This document shows positions 26,521-35,308 of a stretch of 64,000 nucleotides of DNA, piece after piece; position 1 is the stretch's first letter, and each line of letters starts with the position of its first letter. This DNA is from Thiomicrorhabdus sp. 6S3-12 (lineage in GTDB: Bacteria; Pseudomonadota; Gammaproteobacteria; Thiomicrospirales; Thiomicrospiraceae). The notes under the pieces are model-generated. The model worked only from the letters and a program-made list of their open reading frames with translations, searched no databases and was not told the origin of the DNA. The stretch lies in NCBI RefSeq assembly GCF_017571475.1, contig NZ_JAGETW010000005.1:1-64000 (forward strand), given 5' to 3'. A program made the position numbers and the translations under genes.

Positions 26521-27126
26521 TTAGTTCAAATATTTTTCGATGGTTGCGACAAACTGCTGCGGAGATGTCGCGTGCGGCAATTGCTCCTGAAGCACGCCTT
26601 TCTGATCGACCACATAGGTAAATGCGCTGTGATCGACCGCGTAATTGGTACCGTTGTTCGGATCGTCCACCTTATGGTAGACCACTCCGTAACGCTTTGC
26701 TATCTCGCGCAAGGTTTCCGGTGAACCGGTCAGGCCGAGAATATTGGCTTCGAAATAGTTGGCATACTGTTGCAGACGTTCCGGTGTGTCGCGTTCAGGG
26801 TCAACCGAGACAAACAGAATCTGCAGCTGGTCTTTCTGCTCTTGAGTCAGGTTTCGGTAAGCAACGGAGAGATTTCCCAGATTAGTCGGGCAAATATCCG
26901 GACAGAAAGTGTAGCCGAAATAGACCAGTACCAGTTTGTTTTTAAACTCGCTGAGAGCGTGTTGCCCATCGTACGCGGTTAATGTAAAGTCACCGCCCTG
27001 CGGTTTGTCATCGAGTACCAGATGAGCCTGCGAATGGGTGCCGCTCTCTTGCATTGGCGTACTCAGGAGCACGAAGCCGAGAAGGGCGCCGATTAAAACA
27101 ATAGCCAGTGTCAGTTTGTTGCTCAT
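26521..27126 (-). CDS. Sco1/SenC family copper chaperone
   Basis: 201 residues with one N-terminal membrane anchor (5-22) and a periplasmic thioredoxin-like domain. The copper ligands are intact: C75 and C79 in FCPDICP and H166 in AVDHSAF. It transfers copper to, or reduces the cysteines of, the CuA site of cytochrome oxidase. First gene of a probable three-gene copper operon (sco, PCu(A)C, Met-rich protein). No oxidase subunit gene is in the window. Confidence 0.94.
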   Translation of the reverse strand: MSNKLTLAIVLIGALLGFVLLSTPMQESGTHSQAHLVLDDKPQGGDFTLTAYDGQHALSEFKNKLVLVYFGYTFCPDICPTNLGNLSVAYRNLTQEQKDQLQILFVSVDPERDTPERLQQYANYFEANILGLTGSPETLREIAKRYGVVYHKVDDPNNGTNYAVDHSAFTYVVDQKGVLQEQLPHATSPQQFVATIEKYLN

Positions 27127-27550
27127 ATTATTTCACGTCGTTTTTTGTATGATTTTTGAATCGGTTCACACTCGTTCAAAGTGCGCTCAAAATTTCTCTG
27201 GATGACTACAGACAGGCGAATGTAGGTCCGACGCGAGTATATTGACTCCGATAAGAGAACAGAGCGTTGAGATTTCCTTGAGAATTATATATTCAATACA
27301 AAACAGTGTTTTAAGTATTCTTAATCGTGATTTTTATGTAGTTGTTGATTTAAATTTTCAGGGTCTAATTTTCTGTTTTATATGATGTTATAAACGATGC
27401 TCCATTTCTCCGATAAACACCCTTAATTGAATCCTTGATGAAAAGCTCTATGCAAGAGGTGTGAAAACGGATTGCACTGGGATTTTCATTGCTGCCTTCT
27501 CTGCTAGCAGCGCAGGGGTTTTATTGCCGTAAAACAAGGAGGCTTTAGGA

Positions 27551-27610
27551 ATGAGAATTTGCCAATACTTTGGCTTAATCGCTTGTCATTTCTATATTCG
27601 GGTATTGTGA
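27551..27610 (+). CDS. Possible 19-residue leader peptide upstream of ilvA
   Basis: AAGGAGG ends 9 bases before an ATG that opens MRICQYFGLIACHFYIRVL and stops, ending 55 bases before ilvA. It is enriched in Ile (3), Leu (2) and Val (1), suggestive of a branched-chain amino-acid leader. I find no downstream terminator/antiterminator pair, and a TATAAT box just after it could start the ilvA transcript independently. Weak evidence apart from the ribosome-binding site. Confidence 0.3.
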   Translation: MRICQYFGLIACHFYIRVL

Positions 27611-27615
27611 TGTTC

Positions 27616-27621
27616 TATAAT
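27616..27621 (+). promoter_or_regulatory. Candidate -10 box of ilvA
   Basis: TATAAT about 45 bases before the ilvA start codon. No convincing -35 box at the usual spacing (TATATT at 27593-27598). Confidence 0.4.
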
Positions 27622-27665
27622 GGTCGCTTGTTTGATTTTTTTAACCGTAACCCTAATGGATTCTC

Positions 27666-29195
27666 ATGCCCGAACAGATTTTACGACGTGTTTTAAGTGC
27701 TCCGGTTTACGATGTGGCTCAGGAAACGCCCTTTGAACCGGCTCCGTTATTGAGCAAGCGCTTTCAAAACCAAGTATGGCTTAAACGCGAAGATTTACAG
27801 CCGGTTTTCTCTTTTAAGTTGCGTGGTGCTTACAATTGTATGATCCACCTGAGTGAAGAGCAGAAAGCGCGTGGTGTGATTGCAGCTTCGGCGGGAAACC
27901 ATGCGCAGGGGGTGGCTCTGTCGGCAGCGAAACTTGGGGTCGAGGCGACGATTGTTATGCCAAATACGACACCGCCGATCAAATACAATGCGGTTGAGCG
28001 TCTTGGAGGAAAGGTTGTCCTGCACGGTGACTCTTTTGACGAAGCGTCCGCTTACGCTCAAGAACTGATGCAGGAAAAGGGGCTGACGTTTATTCACCCA
28101 TACGATGATATGGATGTGATTGCCGGGCAGGGAACCATTGCCTTGGAAATTCTTCGTCAGCATCCGAAGCCTTTGGATGTGATTTTTGTAGCCGTTGGCG
28201 GAGGGGGGCTTATCGCAGGGGTTGCCGCTGTGATTAAACAGGTATGGCCGAAAACGCGAATCGTCGGGGTCGAGCCGGAAGATGCCGCTTGTCTGACTGC
28301 GGCCTTACAACATAACGAGCGTGTCACCCTTAAACAGGTTGGTTTATTTGCTGACGGTGTCGCGGTAGCTCGGGTCGGTGAAAAACCGTTTGAAATCGCC
28401 AAGAGCTGTGTCGATGAAATGATTAATGTCACCACGGATGAAATCTGCGCCGCGGTTAAGGATATTTTCGAAGATACCCGAGCCATTTCCGAGCCGGCCG
28501 GTGCTTTGGCGGTCGCGGGGATGAAGCGCTTTGTCGAGAAGTATAACTTCAGCGGCTTGAGTCTGGGGTGCATTGTGTCCGGAGCCAATATGAATTTCGA
28601 TCGCCTGCGACATATTTCCGAAAGAACCGAGCTCGGAGAGAAGCGCGAAGCGATCTTTGCCGTTACGATCGACGAACGTCCCGGCAGCTTTAAGCAGTTC
28701 TGCGATATTCTTGGCGGTCGCCGTTCGATTACCGAATTCAATTACCGCTTTTCCGATGATAATCAGGCAGTGGTGTTTGTCGGTGTTCGCACCGAAGGCG
28801 GCAAGCCGGAGAGAGAAGCGATCGTTCAGGAACTTCGGGAACGGGGTTATCCGGTAGAGGATATGACCGATAACGAAATGGCCAAGCTGCATTTGCGGCA
28901 TATGGTCGGCGGGCATGCCAACGGTTTGCCTGACGAGTTGTTATACCGTTTTGAATTCCCGGAACGACCAGGTGCGCTTCTGAATTTCCTGACGCATATG
29001 AGCGAAGAGTGGAATATCAGCCTGTTCCATTACCGGAATCACGGTGCGGCCTATGGCCGGGTTTTGGTCGGGATTCAGGTGCCTTCGCACGAGCAGCAGG
29101 ATTTTGAAGTGTATCTGGAAAATCTGGGGTATCCTTATGCGAACGAGTCCGGAAATCCGGGTTATAAACTGTTTTTAAAACCGCTTAATGGCTAG
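27666..29195 (+). CDS. ilvA: Threonine ammonia-lyase, biosynthetic (threonine deaminase)
   Basis: 509 residues, full length for the allosteric biosynthetic form. PLP domain: SFKLRGAYNCM with the Schiff-base lysine, AASAGNHAQGVALSA, and the glycine-rich AVGGGGLIAGVA phosphate loop. Two C-terminal ACT-like regulatory domains start near EAIFAVTIDERPGSFKQFC and LLYRFEFPERPGALLNFL; these bind isoleucine (inhibitor) and valine (activator). It makes 2-oxobutyrate for isoleucine synthesis. The Shine-Dalgarno is weak. Confidence 0.96.
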   Translation: MPEQILRRVLSAPVYDVAQETPFEPAPLLSKRFQNQVWLKREDLQPVFSFKLRGAYNCMIHLSEEQKARGVIAASAGNHAQGVALSAAKLGVEATIVMPNTTPPIKYNAVERLGGKVVLHGDSFDEASAYAQELMQEKGLTFIHPYDDMDVIAGQGTIALEILRQHPKPLDVIFVAVGGGGLIAGVAAVIKQVWPKTRIVGVEPEDAACLTAALQHNERVTLKQVGLFADGVAVARVGEKPFEIAKSCVDEMINVTTDEICAAVKDIFEDTRAISEPAGALAVAGMKRFVEKYNFSGLSLGCIVSGANMNFDRLRHISERTELGEKREAIFAVTIDERPGSFKQFCDILGGRRSITEFNYRFSDDNQAVVFVGVRTEGGKPEREAIVQELRERGYPVEDMTDNEMAKLHLRHMVGGHANGLPDELLYRFEFPERPGALLNFLTHMSEEWNISLFHYRNHGAAYGRVLVGIQVPSHEQQDFEVYLENLGYPYANESGNPGYKLFLKPLNG

Positions 29196-29249
29196 CGGTG
29201 AGAAGATGCCGCTCTTTCGGAGACGTCGACCAGCGTTTTAAGCGGAAAA

Positions 29250-29282
29250 TAAAAAAAGGGGCTCTTTCGAGCCCTTTTTATT
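29250..29282. terminator. Bidirectional terminator between ilvA and the gshB-like gene
   Basis: GGGCTC (29259-29264) and GAGCCC (29269-29274) around a TTTC loop, with a long A-run on the left and a T-run on the right. It serves both convergent genes. Confidence 0.88.
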
Positions 29283-29298
29283 TTGTCTGAGATCCGCG

Positions 29299-30342
29299 TT
29301 ACTGGTCGTTTTGGCGCAGATCGCTTAGACGCTTAAGCAGGTATTCCAGTTCGGCGTGTTTTTCCTGCTTTTCATGAACTTTTTCTTCAATAAAATCAAC
29401 AACCTGAATCTGTAATTTAGATTTGTCCAGTTTGTTGATATTGCTGATTCCACCCGGATTCAGAACATTCACTTCCAGAATCTTGTCGCCGATCATATCG
29501 ACCCCGACAAAATACAGCCCGTCGGCAGCGAGACGGGGACCGATCTTACGGCACACCTTCATCTGGGATTCGGTCATAGTGTATTTATGCGCAGTACCGC
29601 CGACCTGAATATTCGCGCGGATATCGCCTTCCGGAGGGCGGCGGTTATAAGCGCCGAGGAATTTGCCGTTAAGCATCAGTACACGAACGTCGCCCTGTTC
29701 CGCACCTTCGATATATTCCTGAATAATGATGTAGTTACTGTCGCCTTTACCGGAAATATAGAAGTCCAGAATCGAGCTGATATTCGATTGGGCATTTTTC
29801 TCTAGTACGATTACACCATGCCCGCCGGAACCAACCAGCGGTTTGAGGATAACCTTGTCCCCCGGCATTTCGTTGATTGTCTGGCGAATATAGTCCTTGT
29901 CTTTGGAAACATGGGTGATCGGCAGATAGTCGTTGTTCGGGTCGCTGAAGGTAGTGGTGAACAGTTTATTGTTCGCTTTGCGAATGCCGTCGATTCCGTT
30001 AATGATGACGCATTCGTTTTTGATCGAATCCAGGAAGTTAAAGACAATCGGATCGATCGGTGGATCTTTACGAATCATCAGGCTGTCCAGACTGTGCAGT
30101 GGAGAGCTCAGCGTTTTGAATTCTACTTTTTTATAGAATTGGGTAATGTTTTCCGGAATCTTCTCCATCGTCTGAATGCGCAGAAGACTGCCGTAAACGA
30201 CATTGTTTTTCACCCTTAGGTTCTCGGGATAAAGTATCGATACTTTATGTCCGCGGCGAAGACATTCCCGAATGACTAGGATTGTCGAATTTTTACTCGG
30301 AGTCAACTCCGACCAGTTTGCGATCATAAATCCGATATGCAT
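29299..30342 (-). CDS. Glutathione synthetase-like ATP-grasp ligase
   Basis: 347 residues. The N-terminal preATP-grasp region, the MIRKDPPIDPIVFNFLD motif and KLFTTTFSD match GshB. The ATP-grasp core has VILKPLVGSGGHGVIVLE and a metal-ligand region GVDMIGDKILEVNVLNPGG. E. coli GshB reads EINVTSPTCIRE at the last site, so this belongs to a divergent branch. An extra 30-residue charged helical tail (EEKVHEKQEKHAELEYLLK) is present. Likely adds glycine to gamma-glutamylcysteine or a related dipeptide; no gshA is nearby, so the acceptor is unproven. Shine-Dalgarno AAGGAG. It follows dcd after a terminator and so is probably a separate unit. Confidence 0.8.
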   Translation of the reverse strand: MHIGFMIANWSELTPSKNSTILVIRECLRRGHKVSILYPENLRVKNNVVYGSLLRIQTMEKIPENITQFYKKVEFKTLSSPLHSLDSLMIRKDPPIDPIVFNFLDSIKNECVIINGIDGIRKANNKLFTTTFSDPNNDYLPITHVSKDKDYIRQTINEMPGDKVILKPLVGSGGHGVIVLEKNAQSNISSILDFYISGKGDSNYIIIQEYIEGAEQGDVRVLMLNGKFLGAYNRRPPEGDIRANIQVGGTAHKYTMTESQMKVCRKIGPRLAADGLYFVGVDMIGDKILEVNVLNPGGISNINKLDKSKLQIQVVDFIEEKVHEKQEKHAELEYLLKRLSDLRQNDQ

Positions 30343-30475
30343 GCTGACTCCTTAGGCAACCAGGGCAAAAAAAGGGTGGATAAACGCTTGGTACTTTTTC
30401 GTAACAGTGAACTTATTTATAAGCGCGAATTATCGATTTTTTCGCGTGCTTGGTAAAGGGAATTTTGTGCTTAAA

Positions 30476-30508
30476 CGGCAAAAAAATGCGCATAAATAAA
30501 TTATGCGC
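30476..30508 (-). terminator. Terminator after dcd
   Basis: GCGCATAA (30488-30495) pairs with TTATGCGC (30501-30508); on the minus strand a long T-run follows. Confidence 0.85.
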
Positions 30509-30524
30509 CTGTTGCGGGGATTCT

Positions 30525-31151
30525 TCAATCCGAAAGGAGGTCAAGTTGCGGGGAGTTGGTCTGTTCTTGCTGATCTTGATTGATTCGGCTGGCAGTAGGC
30601 CCTTTCTGATTGCGGTATTTGGCATCGAGACGCTTGTTGTATGGCGTGGTTGAAGCGCTGGAAAGGGTTTCAAAGTTGATTGCGCAGATATCCATGCCCG
30701 GACGCAGTGCCAAAGGTAATTTTCCGCTGTTGAATATTTCCAGAACGATCTGTCCCTGCCAGCCCGGATCAATACGGTGTGCGGTGACGTGAACCATCAG
30801 TCCGAGGCGGGCAAGGCTCGATCGGCCGTCAAGCCAGCCGACCAGATCATCCGGAATGGTTACCGATTCAAAAGTGGCGGCAAGAGCCAGTTCACCGGGA
30901 TGCAGGAAAAAGGCTTCGCCTTCAGCGATCTCGATTTCATCGCCCATCACGGTATCCATTATGCGTTGAACTTCGTCTTTTGGTCCACTCAGGTCGATAA
31001 AAGGTGCAGTATGATCGTTGAATACGCGGAATTTATTGTCGAGGCGTAAATCGACGCTGATCCCTTTGATTTTGCTCTCGGGTGGCTGAGGATCAATACT
31101 GATCTTACCGGATTCAAGTTGTTTTTTTATATCGCGATCGCTTAATTTCAT
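30525..31151 (-). CDS. dcd: dCTP deaminase
   Basis: 208 residues of trimeric dUTPase-fold dCTP deaminase, producing dUTP for thymidylate synthesis. [30 protein letters not shown] and [20 protein letters not shown] (with the catalytic Glu) are diagnostic. The C-terminal 20 residues (rich in Gln/Asn/Ser) extend a little beyond typical length. It lies 32 bp after the DUF3108 gene. Confidence 0.96.
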   Translation of the reverse strand: MKLSDRDIKKQLESGKISIDPQPPESKIKGISVDLRLDNKFRVFNDHTAPFIDLSGPKDEVQRIMDTVMGDEIEIAEGEAFFLHPGELALAATFESVTIPDDLVGWLDGRSSLARLGLMVHVTAHRIDPGWQGQIVLEIFNSGKLPLALRPGMDICAINFETLSSASTTPYNKRLDAKYRNQKGPTASRINQDQQEQTNSPQLDLLSD

Positions 31152-31183
31152 GTTGTTTGTCTTTGATAATTAAATAAGGCAAA

Positions 31184-31963
31184 TTAGGAGGTCCGCAGTT
31201 TTGGCGCTTTTTCCAAAACAAGTACGATGGTTTTGTCTTCTTCCCGATCATAGATGCGAAGTTTGCCGGGGAAATAGTGTTTTTCCGGCAGCAGCCATAA
31301 GTCTATCTCAAAACGCTGATTACCAAAACGATATTTCTGGCTCGGCTCTTTGCCGTATTCCAGCTTGAGAGTTTCAGGGTGCGCCAGAATGCTGAATTTA
31401 ATCGGGTACTGTTCCTTTGTGGTCTGCAGGATCAGTTGCGCGGTCGCCAAATCTTTGTGATTAAGCGCATACCATTGAATTGCATAAGCAATCGAAGTGG
31501 CGTCGAAAACGCCCGGATGCCACGGCCATTGGCGTTTTTTCTCAAGATAAACGATCTGTTGGCCGCTGGATTCCAGCTCGAAAGTGGTTGATTTGATTTT
31601 TGCATCGTCGCCTTTATGGCGAGTCGCCTGTTTTTGATAGCCTTGCCACAGGATGCTCTGCGCAGTCTGCTGTAATTGAATTTTTTCTTGAGCACTGTCT
31701 TTAAAAAAGATCTTTACCCAACCTTCCGGTTTGGAGAGCGTCTCCAAGACGCAATCCCGTTGTTCGCAATGCAACTGGTGCCGACTTTTGCCGAGGTCGA
31801 CGCCATAAGCATGGACGAGAAAGGTTGCGTCGAAATCGGGGATCGGCTGTGCCTGTTCCGAGGCAAACGCCTTGTTTAGCAGAAGTGGGAGGCTAAGCAG
31901 TAGGGCACCAATAATATAGACGAACTTTCCTGCGCGGCTTTTTGGATAGAGTCGATGCTTCAA
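31184..31963 (-). CDS. DUF3108 periplasmic protein
   Basis: 259 residues from the preferred start. N-terminal signal/anchor (about 12-35, YIIGALLLSLPLLLNKAFA), then a beta-rich DUF3108 domain with WPWHPGVFDATSIAYAIQWY and the ending KLRIYDREEDKTIVLVLEKA. Function unknown; the family typically sits after purN, as here. I chose TTG at 31963 because GGAGG is five bases upstream; an in-frame GTG at 31975 lies before that site and has no Shine-Dalgarno of its own. Confidence 0.82.
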   Translation of the reverse strand: MKHRLYPKSRAGKFVYIIGALLLSLPLLLNKAFASEQAQPIPDFDATFLVHAYGVDLGKSRHQLHCEQRDCVLETLSKPEGWVKIFFKDSAQEKIQLQQTAQSILWQGYQKQATRHKGDDAKIKSTTFELESSGQQIVYLEKKRQWPWHPGVFDATSIAYAIQWYALNHKDLATAQLILQTTKEQYPIKFSILAHPETLKLEYGKEPSQKYRFGNQRFEIDLWLLPEKHYFPGKLRIYDREEDKTIVLVLEKAPKLRTS

Positions 31964-31990
31964 AGGTGCCTCCACAAACTTGTTTACGTT

Positions 31991-32671
31991 TTACTGGTCC
32001 CGGCTTTGATCAAGCTGGATCGGTTCCTGTAAAGTTTTGTTCTGATATTGCACGTGATTATCCTGCAGTGCTATTTTTCCTTCGCAGAACCAGCGCACCG
32101 CCAATGGGTAAGCGATATGTTCCCGCTGATGGATTTTCTGCTGCAGGCTCGCGGCGGATTCGCTCGGCTCGATATTGACCTTGTCCTGCAGAATTACCGG
32201 ACCACCGTCCAGTTCCGGAGTGACAAAGTGAATGCTCAAGCCATGCTCCGAATCCCCTGCGTCAATCGCGCGCTGATGAGTGTTCAATCCGGTGTATTTC
32301 GGTAACAGCGAAGGATGGATATTGAGCATCTTACCAAGAAAATGCTGCGTAAAACCTTGAGTCAGAATGCGCATAAATCCGGCAAGAACGATCAAGTCGA
32401 CGTCGCTTTGATCCAGCTGTCGCTGTAACTCGGCATCGAAACTTTCCCGATCGGTATAGTCGGTGTGGTCGATAACAAGCGTTGTGATGCCGGCCTGCTC
32501 GGCTCTTTTGAGGCCGTAAGCGTTTGGGCGGTTGCTGACGACCAGTGCAATCCGGTATAGCTGGGGGTGTTTTTGCTGATCATCGATGATCGCCTGTAAG
32601 TTTGAACCGTTGCCGGATATCAAAACGGCGATTTTTTTAGGTTGGTGTTCGGAAGGGGTCTTTAGGGTCAT
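31991..32671 (-). CDS. purN: Phosphoribosylglycinamide formyltransferase
   Basis: 226 residues. KIAVLISGNGSNLQAIID (GAR-binding loop), IVLAGFMRILTQGF, and NIHPSLLPKYTGLNTHQRAI with the catalytic Asn/His are diagnostic, and VTPELDGGPVILQ carries the catalytic Asp. Third step of purine synthesis. About 130 bp after purM and 16 bp before DUF3108. Confidence 0.97.
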   Translation of the reverse strand: MTLKTPSEHQPKKIAVLISGNGSNLQAIIDDQQKHPQLYRIALVVSNRPNAYGLKRAEQAGITTLVIDHTDYTDRESFDAELQRQLDQSDVDLIVLAGFMRILTQGFTQHFLGKMLNIHPSLLPKYTGLNTHQRAIDAGDSEHGLSIHFVTPELDGGPVILQDKVNIEPSESAASLQQKIHQREHIAYPLAVRWFCEGKIALQDNHVQYQNKTLQEPIQLDQSRDQ

Positions 32672-32802
32672 TTACAGAAATGCTCCAGAAAGCAAATTGG
32701 TCGGCTTGATAAGCCGGGTTTGAATATAGAGGGACTGAAGTTGTGTCTGCCGTAGCCGGGCCGGGCGGCCGGTTACGACATTATCGAATGCAAGAGGACT
32801 GC

Positions 32803-33852
32803 TTATTCCGCAGTCAGCTGAACGCTCGGTTCTTCCTGTTCAGAAGATTCGATGGTTCCGATTACCGAAACCGTTTCGCCTGCGGCTTCAAGCGATTGAA
32901 TCGCTTTGTCTTTATCGTTGGCGTCTACAACGATTACCATCCCGATTCCGCAGTTTAGGGTACGGTGCATCTCTTCATAGTCAACGTTGCCTTTTTCGGC
33001 AATCCAGTCAAATACCGCCGGACGGTTCCAGGCGTTAGTGTTGATTTTCGCACGCGTATTGTTTGGCATAACGCGAGGCAGGTTTTCCAGAAGTCCGCCG
33101 CCGGTAATGTGCGACAGAGCGTGGATTTCAATCTCTTTCATCAGTTCAAGCAGAGGCTTGACATAGATGCGGGTCGGGGCCATCAGTGCGTCGATCAGCG
33201 GCTGACCGTCGATTTCCTGATTAATGTCGGCATTATTGACTTCAATGATTTTACGAATCAGCGAGTAGCCGTTCGAGTGAGGGCCGCTTGAGCTTAAACC
33301 CAGCATGACATCGCCGGCTTTTACTTTAGAGCCGTCAATCAGATCCGACTTTTCGACAATCCCGACGCAGAAACCGGCCAGATCGTAATCGCCTTGCGGA
33401 TACATACCCGGCATTTCTGCGGTTTCTCCGCCGATCAGTGCGCATCCGGCCTGAAGGCAGCCGTCACCGATACCTTTAACGACGTCGGTCGCAACGTCCA
33501 GCTCCAGTTTTCCAGTGGCATAATAATCCAAGAAGAAAAGCGGTTCTGCGCCTTGGACAATCAGGTCGTTGACACACATTGCAACCAGATCAATTCCGAC
33601 TTGGTCATGTTTTCCGCTGTCGATCGCCAGGCGAAGCTTGGTGCCGACACCATCGGTACCTGAAACCAGAATCGGGTTTTTGTACTTTGCCATGTCCAGT
33701 TCAAACAGCGCACCGAAACCGCCAAGAGAGGCAGGTACTTCAGGACGGGTTGTAGCTTTGGCAATCGGTTTGATTGCTTGGACAAGGGCGTTACCGGCGT
33801 CGATATCGACACCGGCGTCTTTATAACTAATCGATTGGTTGTTCGTGGTCAT
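32803..33852 (-). CDS. purM: Phosphoribosylformylglycinamidine cyclo-ligase
   Basis: 349 residues, full length. [16 protein letters not shown] at the N-terminus, [29 protein letters not shown] and [16 protein letters not shown] are family landmarks. First gene of a purM-purN-DUF3108-dcd series. It diverges from the DUF2066 gene, as in other Gammaproteobacteria. Confidence 0.97.
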   Translation of the reverse strand: MTTNNQSISYKDAGVDIDAGNALVQAIKPIAKATTRPEVPASLGGFGALFELDMAKYKNPILVSGTDGVGTKLRLAIDSGKHDQVGIDLVAMCVNDLIVQGAEPLFFLDYYATGKLELDVATDVVKGIGDGCLQAGCALIGGETAEMPGMYPQGDYDLAGFCVGIVEKSDLIDGSKVKAGDVMLGLSSSGPHSNGYSLIRKIIEVNNADINQEIDGQPLIDALMAPTRIYVKPLLELMKEIEIHALSHITGGGLLENLPRVMPNNTRAKINTNAWNRPAVFDWIAEKGNVDYEEMHRTLNCGIGMVIVVDANDKDKAIQSLEAAGETVSVIGTIESSEQEEPSVQLTAE

Positions 33853-33886
33853 AACTTTTACTAACTCTAGATAGTCTGTTACCCGC

Positions 33887-33892
33887 TATAAT
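33887..33892 (+). promoter_or_regulatory. Candidate -10 box for DUF2066-hda, inside a small hairpin
   Basis: TATAAT lies between CCCGC and GCGGG, which can pair. No good -35 box is visible at 17 bp. It is in the divergent purM/DUF2066 intergenic region. Confidence 0.35.
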
Positions 33893-34049
33893 TGCGGGAG
33901 GTAAATTGAGTTTTGAATTGGCGTTTTTATGTGCTGTGCTTCGGTGTATCACGTTTCCCGGAAACGGGGTGTCTACACTGCCGACAAAAAACGCCAAAGG
34001 CTTCCTAAAAAAATATTATGATATTGTAACGAAATTTTTAGGTCGCCAT

Positions 34050-35231
34050 ATGAGAAGTTTTCAGCAAATACTACTCTATTCCGCTATGGCTTTGTCAGCC
34101 AGCGGGCTTACGGCTCAGACTGCTTTAGCCGTTCCGGAAGATTCCACCCAGTCAAGCGTCTCAGATAATGTTGTTCCGACGGTTCTTGAAAAAGACCTCT
34201 ATGCGGTAGAGTTGGATAATCCAAATCCGGAAGCCACCACTGAATATAAATTGTCCGAACCAGTTTTGAATCAGCTGGCCGAAGAGGGGATGCGTTTGTT
34301 GTTGGTACGTTTGACCGGCAAACGTTCGTTACTTTCGTCACCGCGTACAGAGTCGCTGTTGAGTAATTCCCGACGCTGGTTGAAGAGCTATGCCTATGTT
34401 CCTGTAATGCAGGAAGGGGTTAAGGTCGGTCTGAAAATCCGTCTTAAATACGATGAAGTATTACTGAAGCAGGCTCTGGCCGAAATGCAGATTAAAGTCT
34501 GGCCGCTGAACCTGCGTCCGAAACTGTTGGTCATGGGGACGCTTGTAGAGAGTAATACCATTACAAAACTCGATCAGGAAGCGCTCGGCTATCGCGTCGA
34601 TATCAATTTGCAGGATTACGCGAAACAGTTAGCCTTGCCGGTTTCGTGGCCGCAGGAAACCATGCCGTGGATCTATCCGATCAACCCGGTAAACAATATC
34701 ACTCCTTTGCAGGACGTGTTGGTACAGTCGGATCAGAACAATCTGCTGAGTTTCAAATTGGTTCGACGTGAGCAGGGGTATGAGTTGAGCTGGCATCTGT
34801 TTGCCGATAACGGTTCGATTCTGGCAAAAGGTAAAACGCTTGATGGCGAACGACAGGTGCTGTTGCACAATATGCTGGATATGGTGATGGCGCGGCTGGT
34901 AGAGATTAACCGGCAGATACTGGACAGTCGCGATCAAATCAGTATCAACCTGAGCAATATCGGCGATATTAAATCTCTGCAACAGGCAAAGACTCAGCTG
35001 CAACAGGCGTTGCCGACAGTGACTGAGATTCAGCTGGTAACGGTCGAGCAAGATTCTGCGCGTCTTGAAGTCGCCTATCGCGGGGATTACGCAAACTTTA
35101 TCGGCTGGTTGGAACGCCTGTCGCAATTTTCCATTACTTCGTCTTCCGAAATGTTGCGCCAGATCGATATGCGTTTCCAATATGTCGAGCCGGTGGAAGA
35201 GGTTCCGGATTTGCCGGAAGTCGCACAATAA
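34050..35231 (+). CDS. DUF2066 domain protein with signal peptide
   Basis: 393 residues from ATG at 34050, where a signal peptide begins (MRSFQQILLYSAMALSASGL, cleavage near ALA). The DUF2066 domain covers most of the mature part (LAEEGMRLLLVRLTGKRSLL through VEINRQILDSR), and the C-terminus has a ferredoxin-like feel (IQLVTVEQDSARLEVAYRGD). Periplasmic, function unknown. An in-frame TTG at 33906 adds 48 non-signal residues and is rejected. Upstream of hda, a conserved neighbourhood. Confidence 0.82.
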   Translation: MRSFQQILLYSAMALSASGLTAQTALAVPEDSTQSSVSDNVVPTVLEKDLYAVELDNPNPEATTEYKLSEPVLNQLAEEGMRLLLVRLTGKRSLLSSPRTESLLSNSRRWLKSYAYVPVMQEGVKVGLKIRLKYDEVLLKQALAEMQIKVWPLNLRPKLLVMGTLVESNTITKLDQEALGYRVDINLQDYAKQLALPVSWPQETMPWIYPINPVNNITPLQDVLVQSDQNNLLSFKLVRREQGYELSWHLFADNGSILAKGKTLDGERQVLLHNMLDMVMARLVEINRQILDSRDQISINLSNIGDIKSLQQAKTQLQQALPTVTEIQLVTVEQDSARLEVAYRGDYANFIGWLERLSQFSITSSSEMLRQIDMRFQYVEPVEEVPDLPEVAQ

Positions 35232-35308
35232 ATGCAATGTTTAAGCATCTTAAACATTCCTCTCAATAATTAAAAAATGCCTGTAAAAAGCTTTAGGAGA
35301 CAGTAAAC

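Larger units (their letters stand above)
27127..27665. other. Long leader region between sco and ilvA
   Basis: About 540 bp, AT-rich. It contains a 10-bp palindrome CTGCTAGCAG (27501-27510), a strong Shine-Dalgarno followed by a 19-codon ORF (27551-27610) and a TATAAT box (27616-27621). The rest shows nothing recognisable. Confidence 0.45.

Noticed and set aside
27610-27692. Second small ORF overlapping TGATG just before ilvA
   Set aside because: It runs into the ilvA coding start out of frame and has no Shine-Dalgarno or recognisable composition; likely chance.
29250-29282. Possible riboswitch or att-like repeat between ilvA and the gshB-like gene
   Set aside because: The inverted repeat with flanking A and T runs is fully explained as a bidirectional terminator.
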